Assembly (NCBI RefSeq): GCF_001187785.1
Contig: NZ_CP012154.1
Coordinates: forward strand, 304,501-368,500
Reading direction: 5' to 3'
From: Wenzhouxiangella marina
Lineage (GTDB): Bacteria; Pseudomonadota; Gammaproteobacteria; Xanthomonadales; Wenzhouxiangellaceae
DNA length: 64,000 bases
The position numbers were made by a program, and so were the translations under genes. Numbering within the stretch: the first letter of the stretch is position 1; each line of letters begins with the position of its first letter. Shown here one piece after another: positions 9,415 through 17,515 of the stretch. The notes below the pieces were generated by a model, which saw only the letters and a list, made by a program, of their open reading frames with translations, searched no databases and was not told where the DNA came from.

Positions 9415-9777
9415 ATGAACGTACTTGCTTGTTTGAGAGCCATGGTCGTCGCCTTGACGCTCACCGGATCTTCCTTGGGTCTTGCCCAGGACTCGAGCGC
9501 CATCGATCGCGATCTGGCATTGAGCCTCCCGCAGCCCATGACCGTGGATTCGATCAATGTCAGAACAGGCGAGATCGTCCTGGATGGCCGTCGCTACCAA
9601 TACGCCGAGGGTTCCACGGGGGCGCGGCTCGCGGGCATGACCGAAGAGTCGGACGATGATGGTCTGCGGCTCAGCCAGTTGCGGCCCGGCATGCAGGTGA
9701 TGATCCAGACGGACGGGACGGAACCGTCCGCGGATCACCGGCCGCTCGTGATCAGGATCTGGAGGGCAGAACGATGA
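9415..9777 (+). CDS. Small secreted protein in the pilY2 position
   Basis: A 120-residue protein with a signal peptide (residues 1-24, cleavage near SLGLAQ) and a small beta-rich remainder: a repeated pattern of VRTGEIVLDGRRYQY followed by LRPGMQVMI. I do not recognise a named domain with certainty. It sits between pilY1 and pilE and overlaps pilE by the four bases ATGA, exactly where Pseudomonas has pilY2, so a PilY2-like auxiliary role in pilus biogenesis is the best guess. This rests on position and size more than on sequence identity. Confidence 0.6.
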   Translation: MNVLACLRAMVVALTLTGSSLGLAQDSSAIDRDLALSLPQPMTVDSINVRTGEIVLDGRRYQYAEGSTGARLAGMTEESDDDGLRLSQLRPGMQVMIQTDGTEPSADHRPLVIRIWRAER

Positions 9778-10214
9778 AGGCCGGTGCCCGCTTCCGGAAT
9801 CCCGCAGCTGGCTTCACGCTCATCGAGCTGATGGTGGCGCTGGCCATTCTGGCCATCGTCATGGCGATCGCCATTCCGTCCTACAGCAACTATGTCATCC
9901 GGACCAATCGGACCGAAGGCAAGGCAGCCATCATGGATGCCGCCCAGGCGCTCGAGCGATGCTATTCTCGTTTCAATCGCTATAACGATGCCGCCAACTG
10001 CACCGTGGTCACTCCTCTGGGGGGAGACGGCATCGGGTCAGAGACCGGGACCTATCTGGTGACCTCGGTCGCCATGACCGGGACGACTTACACTCTGCGC
10101 GCCACCCCTCAGGGCACGCAGGCCACTCGAGACACTGAATGCGGCAACTTTCAGATCACGCATACGGGCCAGCGCTCGATCAGTGGTACGGGCACCGTCG
10201 AGGATTGCTGGTAG
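9774..10214 (+). CDS. pilE: PilE-type minor type IV pilin
   Basis: A 146-residue type IVa prepilin. The leader ends at Gly13, Phe14 is +1 and Glu18 is +5 (AGFTLIELMVALAILAIVMAIAIP). The segment YSNYVIRTNRTEGKAAIMDAAQALERCY is typical of PilE minor pilins. Cysteines occur near residues 63 and 76 and again near the C-terminus (EDCW), suggesting a disulfide-bonded D-region. It is the last gene of the minor-pilin operon, translationally coupled to the preceding gene by an ATGA overlap. In this operon order PilE is a minor rather than the major pilin; the major pilin gene is not in the window. Confidence 0.85.
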   Translation: MKAGARFRNPAAGFTLIELMVALAILAIVMAIAIPSYSNYVIRTNRTEGKAAIMDAAQALERCYSRFNRYNDAANCTVVTPLGGDGIGSETGTYLVTSVAMTGTTYTLRATPQGTQATRDTECGNFQITHTGQRSISGTGTVEDCW

Positions 10215-10272
10215 GCTCATCGAGTTTTCGGCTCCGGGGTGATCACCGGGCATCCCGGGCCCTCTGTCGAAA

Positions 10273-11307
10273 GTGAAAGGGCGGTCGTCAGCCACGGCGG
10301 CTTCATCGGGTGATCTCTGTTCACCCGGTTCCTTGTTGTTGGCCGTCCTGCTGTCGGCGCTGTTGGCGATGCTGGTTTCTGCCGGCGGGCCGCTGTCTGT
10401 CGACGCCTTCTGGGCTCGTTTCGGCCTTGCGCTGCCGTTCATTCTCTTCAACGCCTTTCTGTCGCTCGGTGTGCTCTGCCGCTTGCTGCAGCGGCCATCC
10501 GCGCGCCGGGCCCTGCGCTTGACGCTGATCGTCATGGCGGTCTGCACCGGCTTGGTGCTCATCAGCAGTGCCGCCGTGGTCTGGATCGCTCCATTCGAAA
10601 CGGCGACCTCTCAGTCCTGGTTCATCCTGCGCAATACGTTGATGGCCTTGCTCTTGTCCTTTCTCCTGGCGCGCTTCCTCGTGCTGCAGAATCAGTGGCG
10701 CATGCAGGTTGCCCTCGAATCCCGAGTCCGTCTGGAGGCCCTGCAGGCGAGAATTCACCCGCACTTTCTGTTCAACGCGCTCAACGCCGTCTCGGAGTTG
10801 ATTCATCGTCAGCCGGACCAGGCCGAGGACGCCCTGATCGACCTTTCCGACCTCCTGCGCACCGGTCTTCGCGGGGATACGCGTCACCGCCTGGCCGAGG
10901 AGATCGAACTGATCCGCGCCTACCTGCGCATCGAATCCCTGCGGCTGGGCGATCGGTTGGTGGTCGAATGGGAGATCGATCCGAAGGTGGATCAGGGCAT
11001 GCAGCTGCCCGCGTTGCTGATTCAACCCCTGGTGGAGAATGCGGTGCTGCATGGCATCGCCCCCAGTCCCGAGGGCGGCGTCCTGCAGCTTCGGATTCAG
11101 GCCATGCGCTTCGGCCGAGTCCGCGTGGTCGTCGAGAATCCGCTTCCATCCGAGAACGCACGTCCCCATGCCGGCAATCGAACCGCACTGGAAAACATCC
11201 GCCAGCGCCTGGCCCTGGCCTATGAGGAGGGTGCCAGTCTCAAGGTCGAATCGAAGGATCAGCGATTCCGAGCTCAGCTGGTGTTGCCATCGGCTGCGCG
11301 TTCCTGA
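10273..11307 (+). CDS. Orphan LytS/AlgZ (FimS)-type sensor histidine kinase
   Basis: 344 residues, GTG start. Four hydrophobic segments occupy residues about 18-140 with no periplasmic sensor domain. The kinase core follows, with the H-box HPHFLFNALNAVSELIH typical of the His_kinase family (LytS/AlgZ) and the nucleotide-binding N-box LIQPLVENAVLHGI. The glycine region GNRTALENIRQRLALAYEEG lacks the usual GIGL form. No response regulator gene lies beside it, unlike the common algZ-algR pair. In Pseudomonas, AlgZ/FimS with AlgR controls the fimU-pilVWXY1Y2E operon, and here the kinase is directly downstream of the equivalent operon, 58 bases after pilE. Its end overlaps the convergent MFS gene by 34 bases. 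Confidence 0.8.
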   Translation: MKGRSSATAASSGDLCSPGSLLLAVLLSALLAMLVSAGGPLSVDAFWARFGLALPFILFNAFLSLGVLCRLLQRPSARRALRLTLIVMAVCTGLVLISSAAVVWIAPFETATSQSWFILRNTLMALLLSFLLARFLVLQNQWRMQVALESRVRLEALQARIHPHFLFNALNAVSELIHRQPDQAEDALIDLSDLLRTGLRGDTRHRLAEEIELIRAYLRIESLRLGDRLVVEWEIDPKVDQGMQLPALLIQPLVENAVLHGIAPSPEGGVLQLRIQAMRFGRVRVVVENPLPSENARPHAGNRTALENIRQRLALAYEEGASLKVESKDQRFRAQLVLPSAARS

Positions 11308-12587
11308 TCCGAGCCCGAGACCCGGTCATCCGTCATCGTGTCCCCCTCCGGTGGCGATTCCGGGCCCTCTACCGAATCCGGGTGCATTTCCAGCACCGCC
11401 GGTGACGTGGCGAACTGGGGAACCCACTCGCTCTGCTGCTCGGTGGGCAGCGCCGGCCGGATGCGCATCCGCCACAGGGCGAAGAGTGCCGGAACCAGGG
11501 CTGCGGCACTCATGAAGGGCAGGAGCGTGGCCGGGCCGCTCCACTGCATCAGGCTGCCGGCCAGCAATGGGCCGATGATCGCGCCGGCTCCGTACAGCAG
11601 CTGCAGGCTGGAGGCCGCCTCGAGCATGTGCTGGCTGTCGACGTGGTCGTTGGTGTGCGAGGCCGCCAGCGCATAGGTGCTGAAGCCGAAGGCGCCGTAG
11701 ACGAAGCCCGTGAGCATGATCAGCTGCAGACGGATGTCGAGCAGCCACCACCCGGCCAGGGCGGCCAGGGCGGTGATCAGGCTGACGATGGCGAGCACGC
11801 TTCGCCGATCGAAGCGGTCGGACAGTCGGCCCAGCGGCCACATCATGAGGATCCCACCTAGGATGCTGAGGCTCATGAAGCCGGCCACGCCCCTGGCATC
11901 GAGCCCCAGGCCCGAAGCCATCACCGGCGCCAGACCCCAGAAGGCGCCGGTGCCGACGCCCGCGAACAGGGCGCCGATCACGCCCAGGGGCGAGATCCGA
12001 TAGAGCTGACCGAGGCCCAGGCGGTGCGTGTCGACCAGGGGCGGTTCCTTGACCCGCGTCAGCGCCACCGGCACCAGGCCGATCGACATCAGCACCGAGC
12101 CCAGGGCGAACAGTTCCAGGGTCGAGATGTCGCCGGCCAGCAGCAGGGTCTGGCCGAGCCCCAGGCCGATCAGGGTGGTGGTCATGTAGGCCGAGAAGAT
12201 ATGGCCGCGCTGCTCGTTGCTGGTCTGTTCGTTCAGCCAGCTTTCGATCACGATGTAGATGCCGACGATGCAGATGCCGGCGATGGCCCGTGCGACCAGC
12301 CAGACCAGCGGATGGATGAACAGGCCGTGGACGAGCACCGTGACCGAGCAGATCGAGGCCAACGCGGCGAAGCAGCGCACATGCCCGGCGCTGCGAATGA
12401 TCCGGGGGACGATGAAGGTGCCGGCGACGAAGCCGGAAAAGTAGCCGGCCATGATCACGCCCAGCACGCCGCTGGAAAAGCCTTCCATGCCGCCGCGCAC
12501 GCCGAGCAGGGTGCCGACCAGGCCGTTGCCCGCCAGCAGGATGGCGATGCCGAGGAGCAGGGTGATGATCGCGAAGATGCCGCGCAT
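11274..12587 (-). CDS. MFS transporter (YcaD/YfkF-like)
   Basis: A 437-residue protein with 12 predicted hydrophobic segments, beginning MRGIFAIITLLLGIAILLAGNGL. The segment VARAIAGICIVGIYIVIESWLNEQTS with a following RG is characteristic of the YcaD/YfkF branch of major facilitator transporters. A second-half motif GRLSDRFDRRSVL matches the MFS loop signature. The last 60 residues are a hydrophilic, acidic cytoplasmic tail without a recognised domain. Substrate is unknown; the family is usually annotated as a drug or metabolite exporter. It lies 53 bases downstream of hemW on the same strand and may be co-transcribed with it. Confidence 0.8.
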   Translation of the reverse strand: MRGIFAIITLLLGIAILLAGNGLVGTLLGVRGGMEGFSSGVLGVIMAGYFSGFVAGTFIVPRIIRSAGHVRCFAALASICSVTVLVHGLFIHPLVWLVARAIAGICIVGIYIVIESWLNEQTSNEQRGHIFSAYMTTTLIGLGLGQTLLLAGDISTLELFALGSVLMSIGLVPVALTRVKEPPLVDTHRLGLGQLYRISPLGVIGALFAGVGTGAFWGLAPVMASGLGLDARGVAGFMSLSILGGILMMWPLGRLSDRFDRRSVLAIVSLITALAALAGWWLLDIRLQLIMLTGFVYGAFGFSTYALAASHTNDHVDSQHMLEAASSLQLLYGAGAIIGPLLAGSLMQWSGPATLLPFMSAAALVPALFALWRMRIRPALPTEQQSEWVPQFATSPAVLEMHPDSVEGPESPPEGDTMTDDRVSGSDQERAADGNTS

Positions 12588-12640
12588 GTGAATGGCTTGA
12601 TCAGGGTTCCTCTGGAGTATGCCAGAGCGGCCTGACGGCT

Positions 12641-13834
12641 TCAGGCCGAGTCGAGAAACAGGGCCTGCAGGTCGTTGAGGAAGCGCTGGCCTCGCTCCGT
12701 GCGAACGATCCGCTGGTGGGCACGGCTGCCGGATTCCAGCGGGTCGCAGACCGGGTCGAGCTCGATCAGTTCGAGCTCCAGCGCGCGCTGCAGCGCGGCT
12801 TCGATCGTCTGGCTGGACAGGCCCGTGAAGGCTTCGAAATCGGCCAGCGGCACCGGCTCGTCGAGGCGGAAGCGGTTGAGGAAATATTCGAAGGGCAGTT
12901 CGGCCTCGGGAACGGGCCGGGCTTCGGCGATGAAGTCCCGGGTCTCGGGGGCCTTCAGATACGGTCGGGGGTGGGACTTGCGGCGGGTTCTCAGGACCTG
13001 CTGCTCGGCGGGCAGGGTCAGCTTGCCGTGCGCGCCCGCGCCGATGCCGAGGTAGTCACCGAAGCGCCAGTAGTTCAGGTTGTGCCGGCTGGCCTGGCCG
13101 GGACCGGCCCAGGCCGAAATCTCGTAGTGTTCCAGGCCGGCCGCCAGCAGGCGCTCGGCGCAGGCGTCCTGCATGTCGATCACTGTGTCTTCGTCCGGCA
13201 GTGCGGGCGGGCGCGCGGCAAAGAGCGTGTTCGGTTCCAGGGTCAGCTGGTAGTGGGACAGATGGGTCGGTTCGAAGGCCAGGGCCTGCTCCAGATCGGC
13301 CAGGGCCTGCTCGGTGGTCTGGCCCGGCAGGGCCCACATCAGGTCGAGGTTGAAACGCTCGAAGCCGGCGCCTTGGACAGCCTCGATGGCCCGCATGGCT
13401 TCTTCGCCGCCGTGGATCCGCCCCAGGGTCTTGAGCTGCCGATCATCGAAGCTCTGTACCCCTAAGCTGATCCGGTTGACGCCGGCCTCGCGATAGGCTT
13501 CGAAGCGATCGTGTTCGACGGTGCCGGGGTTGGCCTCCATGGTGATTTCGGCGCCCGGCGCCAGGTTCAAGCGCGCGCGCAGCCCGGTCAGCAGGCGATC
13601 GATGGCCTGGCCGGAAAACAGGCTCGGCGTCCCGCCGCCGAGAAACACGCTGTGCACCGTGCGGCCCCAGACCCTCGGCAGATCGACCTCGAGGTCGGCC
13701 AGAAGCGCGTCGATGTAGCGCGCTTCGGGCAGTTCACCGTTCAGCGCGTGCGAGTTGAAGTCGCAGTAGGGGCACTTGGCGACGCACCAGGGCAGGTGGA
13801 CGTACAGGGAAAGTGGTGGGAGGCGCAGGATCAA
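12641..13834 (-). CDS. hemW: Radical SAM heme chaperone HemW
   Basis: 397 residues with the radical-SAM cluster motif C17-x3-C21-x2-C24 (WCVAKCPYC), GGGTPS near residue 64, the long HemW signature MEANPGTVE and GVNRISLGVQSFDD, and a C-terminal winged-helix HemN-C domain. The CPYCDF form of the cluster motif fits HemW, a heme-binding chaperone, rather than the oxygen-independent coproporphyrinogen oxidase HemN. In proteobacteria hemW commonly follows rph-rdgB, as here (rph, rdgB, hemW in transcription order), separated by a 338-base gap that contains a repeat. Family assignment is firm; the exact client heme protein is not indicated. Confidence 0.9.
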   Translation of the reverse strand: MILRLPPLSLYVHLPWCVAKCPYCDFNSHALNGELPEARYIDALLADLEVDLPRVWGRTVHSVFLGGGTPSLFSGQAIDRLLTGLRARLNLAPGAEITMEANPGTVEHDRFEAYREAGVNRISLGVQSFDDRQLKTLGRIHGGEEAMRAIEAVQGAGFERFNLDLMWALPGQTTEQALADLEQALAFEPTHLSHYQLTLEPNTLFAARPPALPDEDTVIDMQDACAERLLAAGLEHYEISAWAGPGQASRHNLNYWRFGDYLGIGAGAHGKLTLPAEQQVLRTRRKSHPRPYLKAPETRDFIAEARPVPEAELPFEYFLNRFRLDEPVPLADFEAFTGLSSQTIEAALQRALELELIELDPVCDPLESGSRAHQRIVRTERGQRFLNDLQALFLDSA

Positions 13835-14172
13835 GGGGAAATCAGGGATTCAAGGGTTCAGGGTTCGGGGTTCAGGGTTGCTCGATGCTGGGCGAAGACA
13901 CCCCGGATTACCGGAGGCCATCGCCCATCCCGTTATCGAAATGACTCGATAGGAACCCTGGGTAGGTCGGGCCCACGTGCCCGACGGTCCATGCTTCAGA
14001 CATCGCGGTCAACTCGACGACGGCGCATTATCGCAGGCTTCGCGGCACATCCGACACACACATAACGCAGGCAACTCTGCGAATGCGACGACTGCCCCCA
14101 GTCTGCTGTTCCCGGTTCTCGGGGCTCCATTCTGAACGCTGAAACCTTCAATCCGAGTCCTTAAACCGGTCG
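13835..14172. other. 338-base intergenic region with repeats
   Basis: No gene is seen here. Next to hemW is a run of short direct repeats of the form GGGTTCA/GGGTTCG (13847-13880). A stand-alone GTAG-headed repeat unit occupies 13962-14070. The remainder, 14075-14165, contains no clear promoter or terminator. Confidence 0.7.
13962..14070 (+). repeat. GTAG-headed REP-like unit, type I, solitary
   Basis: Begins GTAG, then GTCGGGC-CCACGT-GCCCGAC, a perfect 7-bp stem with a 6-base loop, then GGTCCATG and a tail ending in a CATAACGCAG variant of the CATATTGCAG end seen in other copies. It is more diverged in its tail than the clustered copies. Confidence 0.75.
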
Positions 14173-14778
14173 TCAAGCTTCCTTGATGGCTTCGATCAAT
14201 CTGGCCAGGGCCCGGCCACGGTGGCTGACCCGGGCCTTTTCTTCCATCCGGAGTTCCGCGGCCGTGGCGCCGAGCTGCGGATCGTAGAACAGCGGGTCGT
14301 AGCCAAAGCCGTGCTCGCCGCGCGGGTCGTCCAGGATCTGCCCGTGCCAGACTCCGTGGGCGATGATCGGTGCCGGGTCCTCGGGGCTTCTCAGCAGCAC
14401 CAGGCAGCAGTGGAAACAGGCCGTGCGCCGATCCCGGGGCAGATCGGCCAGGGCTTCGAGCAGCTGCCGATTGTTGTCTTCGTCGCTGGCCTGTTCGCCG
14501 GCGAAGCGAGCCGAGCGGATGCCGGGACGGCCTTCGAGGGCGTCGACCACCAGGCCGGAATCGTCGCCCAGGGCCGGCTGGCCGCTGGCTCGGGCCGCGG
14601 CGCGGGCCTTGAGGAGGGCGTTCTCGACGAAGGTCAGGCCCGTTTCCTCGACGGGCTCGACCGCGAACTCGGCCTGCGAGACGACGTCGATATGCAGGGG
14701 CTGGAGCAGGTGCGCCAGCTCCCTGAGTTTGCCGGCGTTGCCGCTGGCCAGCACCAGAGTCTTGCCTTCAAGCGCCAT
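14173..14778 (-). CDS. rdgB: XTP/dITP diphosphatase (RdgB/HAM1)
   Basis: A 201-residue nucleotide pyrophosphatase of the HAM1 family that removes dITP, dXTP and XTP from the nucleotide pool. Visible family motifs are [16 protein letters not shown] near the N-terminus (SxNxxK substrate loop), [26 protein letters not shown] in the centre, and [11 protein letters not shown] with [11 protein letters not shown] at the C-terminus, which complete the base-binding pocket. Length is normal. The start overlaps the rph stop by 11 bases, indicating translational coupling in an rph-rdgB operon. Confidence 0.93.
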   Translation of the reverse strand: MALEGKTLVLASGNAGKLRELAHLLQPLHIDVVSQAEFAVEPVEETGLTFVENALLKARAAARASGQPALGDDSGLVVDALEGRPGIRSARFAGEQASDEDNNRQLLEALADLPRDRRTACFHCCLVLLRSPEDPAPIIAHGVWHGQILDDPRGEHGFGYDPLFYDPQLGATAAELRMEEKARVSHRGRALARLIEAIKEA

Positions 14779-15487
14779 TGAGTGCGGCCTCCTGGATGGC
14801 GATCAATTCGCTGATGCCCTTTTCCGCCAGCGCCAGCATCGCGTCGAGTTCGTCGCGGCGGAAGGCATGGCCTTCGGCCGTGCCCTGGACTTCGATGAAG
14901 CCGCCGCCGTCGTTCATGACGACATTGAGATCCGTGTCGGCCGAGGAGTCTTCGGCGTAGTCGAGATCGAGCACGGCCTCCGAGCCGAGCATGCCCACCG
15001 AGACCGCGGCCACGTGGCCGTGCACCGGGCTGCGCTTGACCTTGCCGGCGTCGAACAGGCCGTCCATGGCATCGACCAGGGCCACATAGGCGCCGGTAAT
15101 CGAGGCGGTGCGGGTGCCACCGTCGGCCTGCAGCACGTCACAGTCCAGGGTGACGGTGCGCTCGCCGAGGGCCTGGAGGTCGATGACCGAGCGCAGGCTG
15201 CGGCCGATCAGGCGCTGGATTTCCAGGGTGCGGCCACCCTGCTTGCCGCGGCTGGCCTCGCGCATGTTGCGCGTGCCCGTGGCGCGGGGCAGCATGCCGT
15301 ACTCCGCGGTGATCCATCCCGAACCCTTGCCACGCAGCCAGGGCGGGACGCGCTCTTCGACGCTGGCCGTGCACAGGACGCGGGTGTTGCCGCAGGCGAT
15401 CAGGACCGAGCCTTCGGCGTGCATGGTGTAGTGGCGCTCGATGGTCACGGGCCGCAATTCGTCGGCCTGGCGTCCGGAAGGTCGCAT
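14768..15487 (-). CDS. rph: Ribonuclease PH
   Basis: 239 residues from the ATG at 15487 ([14 protein letters not shown]), the start that matches family length; an in-frame upstream ATG would run into the yicC region. RNase PH is a phosphorolytic 3' exoribonuclease that trims tRNA precursors. Motifs: [19 protein letters not shown], the long region [18 protein letters not shown] with nearby arginines, [22 protein letters not shown] with the catalytic-region aspartate, and [13 protein letters not shown]. First gene of the rph-rdgB unit, divergent from yicC with 73 bases between the starts. Confidence 0.93.
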   Translation of the reverse strand: MRPSGRQADELRPVTIERHYTMHAEGSVLIACGNTRVLCTASVEERVPPWLRGKGSGWITAEYGMLPRATGTRNMREASRGKQGGRTLEIQRLIGRSLRSVIDLQALGERTVTLDCDVLQADGGTRTASITGAYVALVDAMDGLFDAGKVKRSPVHGHVAAVSVGMLGSEAVLDLDYAEDSSADTDLNVVMNDGGGFIEVQGTAEGHAFRRDELDAMLALAEKGISELIAIQEAALNGA

Positions 15488-15560
15488 GCGGAGTCCTTTG
15501 TCTGGGCGAGCCGGCAAGGTTACCATGTCGGGCTTGTTTCGATGCCCGCAGGGACCCGCC

Positions 15561-16430
15561 ATGATCCGCAGCATGACCGCCTACGCCGCACGCAGCACGG
15601 CCACCACGCGTGGCACGCTCAGCTGGGAGTTGCGATCGGTCAATCACCGCTATCTCGACGTCAGCCTGCGCCTGCCCGAAGACTTCCGCGCCCTCGAACC
15701 GGCGATCCGCCAGCGCTTCAAGGAGGCGCTCTCGCGGGGCAAGGTCGAGGCCGGCCTGCGCTTCCAGGCCGATGCCGCGGCGGCCAGTGCCGATCTGCGC
15801 CTGAACGGGGATCTGGCGCGGGCGCTGGTTCGCGTCCATGACGAGCTGGCGGGCCTGAGCGGTGGCGCGGCCAGCCCGGACCTGGTCCATCTGCTCGACT
15901 GGCCCGGCCTGATCGTCAGCGAGCGGCCGGACTTCGAGGCCGAGCGCGACGCGGCCATGGCCCTGCTCGACGAGGCCATCGAAGCCTTCGTCGAGGCCCG
16001 TGAAGGCGAAGGAGCTGCCATTGCCGAGATGATCGAGTCGCGGCTGGCCGGGATCGAGCATCAGGTCGCCGAAGTGCGACGTCATCTGCCGGAAATCCGT
16101 ACCGCCCTGGACACGCGCTTTCGGGAGCGCCTGGCCGCGCTCAGTCAGCCCGTCGAACCGGGCCGGATCGAACAGGAGCTGGTCCTGCAGCTGCAGAAGC
16201 TCGACGTCGATGAGGAGCTGGATCGCCTCGACGCGCACGTGGCCGAGATTCGTCGGGTGCTGGTCCTGGACGAGCCGGTCGGTCGTCGTCTGGATTTCCT
16301 GATGCAGGAGCTCAATCGAGAAGCCAATACCCTGGGCTCCAAGGCTGCCGTCGTCGAGACCGGCCAGGCCGCCGTCGAGCTGAAGGTGTTGATCGAACAG
16401 ATGCGGGAGCAGGTGCAGAATGTCGAGTAA
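15561..16430 (+). CDS. yicC: YicC-family endoribonuclease
   Basis: 289 residues starting at the ATG at 15561 (MIRSMTAYA), the classical YicC N-terminus. The protein has the YicC_N domain ([33 protein letters not shown]) and the DUF1732 C-terminal domain ([22 protein letters not shown]). YicC proteins are described as stress-associated endoribonucleases acting on RNA ends or small RNAs; the substrate here is unknown. The last 11 bases overlap gmk, a common arrangement in proteobacteria. Confidence 0.92.
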   Translation: MIRSMTAYAARSTATTRGTLSWELRSVNHRYLDVSLRLPEDFRALEPAIRQRFKEALSRGKVEAGLRFQADAAAASADLRLNGDLARALVRVHDELAGLSGGAASPDLVHLLDWPGLIVSERPDFEAERDAAMALLDEAIEAFVEAREGEGAAIAEMIESRLAGIEHQVAEVRRHLPEIRTALDTRFRERLAALSQPVEPGRIEQELVLQLQKLDVDEELDRLDAHVAEIRRVLVLDEPVGRRLDFLMQELNREANTLGSKAAVVETGQAAVELKVLIEQMREQVQNVE

Positions 16431-17055
16431 GGGCGAGCTCTACGTCATTGCCGCTCCGTCCGGGGCGGGCAAGACCAGTCTGATGCGCGGGCTTCTCAAG
16501 CGTTGCCCACGCCTGTCCCTGTCGGTGTCCGACACGACCCGTCCGGCGCGCGCCGGCGAGGTCGACGGCGAGCAGTACCACTTCGTCAGCGTCGAGGAGT
16601 TCAAGGCCGGCATCGAGGCCGGCGACTACCTCGAATACGCCGAGGTCTACGGCAATTTCTACGGCACCCGTCGTGATCGCGTCGAGGCGCTCTGGGCGGC
16701 GGGCCGTGATGTCCTGCTGGAGATCGACGTCCAGGGCGCCCGCTCCGTGCGGGCCCAGTTCCCGGGCCTGTGCAGCATGTTCATCCTGCCGCCGTCGATG
16801 AAGATCCTCGCCGAGCGCCTCAAGGGCCGCGGCTCCGACGCGCCCGAGGTGATCGAGCGACGCCTCGGGGAGGCGCGGGCCGAGCTCGAGGCCTGCGGGG
16901 ATTTCCGCTGGATGGTGGTCAATGACGATTTCGACACGGCCCTCGAAGAGCTGACCTCGATCGTCAAGGTCTGGCCGCTGCGCCGGGCCCGCCAGGCAAA
17001 GCGGGTCACCAGGCTCTTGGACGAAATCCCGGCACGCGATACAATGAAAGATTGA
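16420..17055 (+). CDS. gmk: Guanylate kinase
   Basis: 211 residues; converts GMP to GDP with ATP. The P-loop APSGAGKTS is at residues 12-20. The GMP-binding region has SVSDTTRPARAGEVDGEQYHFVS and later YAEVYGNFYGTRRD. LLEIDVQGARSVRAQFP completes the fold. The gene overlaps yicC by 11 bases and is followed by rpoZ and spoT, the usual gmk-rpoZ-spoT order that links guanine nucleotide supply and (p)ppGpp metabolism. Confidence 0.95.
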   Translation: MSSKGELYVIAAPSGAGKTSLMRGLLKRCPRLSLSVSDTTRPARAGEVDGEQYHFVSVEEFKAGIEAGDYLEYAEVYGNFYGTRRDRVEALWAAGRDVLLEIDVQGARSVRAQFPGLCSMFILPPSMKILAERLKGRGSDAPEVIERRLGEARAELEACGDFRWMVVNDDFDTALEELTSIVKVWPLRRARQAKRVTRLLDEIPARDTMKD

Positions 17056-17181
17056 CTTCCGTCCGCGGTGACTCCGGTTCGGGGCATTCGCTGCCCGCTC
17101 GAACCGCAATACCGACGGCCGGTGGCACGACACCGGGCAGTCGCGATGAGCGCGTCTGCCAGCAGACAATCAGGACACAGC

Positions 17182-17451
17182 ATGGCCCGAGTAACCGTAG
17201 AAGACTGTATCGAAGCCGTTCCGAATCGCTTCGAACTGGTCATCACCGCTGCCCAGCGCGCTCGCATGATCGCCAACGGCGCGGACCCGCTGATCGAGGA
17301 ATCCTCCGACAAGCCGACCGTCATCGCCCTGCGCGAGATCGCCGAAGGCCAGGTCAACGATGAGAACATCGGCGCCCTGCAGGCCGATCTCGACGCGCGC
17401 CTGGCGGCGATGCAGGCTGAAGTGCCGCCGCCGCCCGAAGACGACGACTGA
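17182..17451 (+). CDS. rpoZ: RNA polymerase omega subunit
   Basis: An 89-residue omega subunit starting at ATG 17182 ([20 protein letters not shown]). The core motif [13 protein letters not shown] binds the beta-prime C-terminal tail, and [15 protein letters not shown] follows. The acidic proline tail (PPPPEDDD) is typical of gammaproteobacterial omega. Omega contributes to one ppGpp site of RNA polymerase, which fits its location next to spoT. An in-frame upstream ATG at 17068 is not used in my call because the added residues are not omega-like. Confidence 0.94.
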   Translation: MARVTVEDCIEAVPNRFELVITAAQRARMIANGADPLIEESSDKPTVIALREIAEGQVNDENIGALQADLDARLAAMQAEVPPPPEDDD

Positions 17452-17515
17452 TCGGTCGGGATCGTTTCACGGGATCGCTTCATGACTGCACGCGCCTGAT
17501 GCGAGGGCAAGGCTG

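Noticed and set aside
13841-13890. Short GGGTTCA direct repeats as a possible regulator binding array
   Set aside because: They lie upstream of hemW but look like slippage-type simple repeats without fixed spacing, so no regulatory feature was called.
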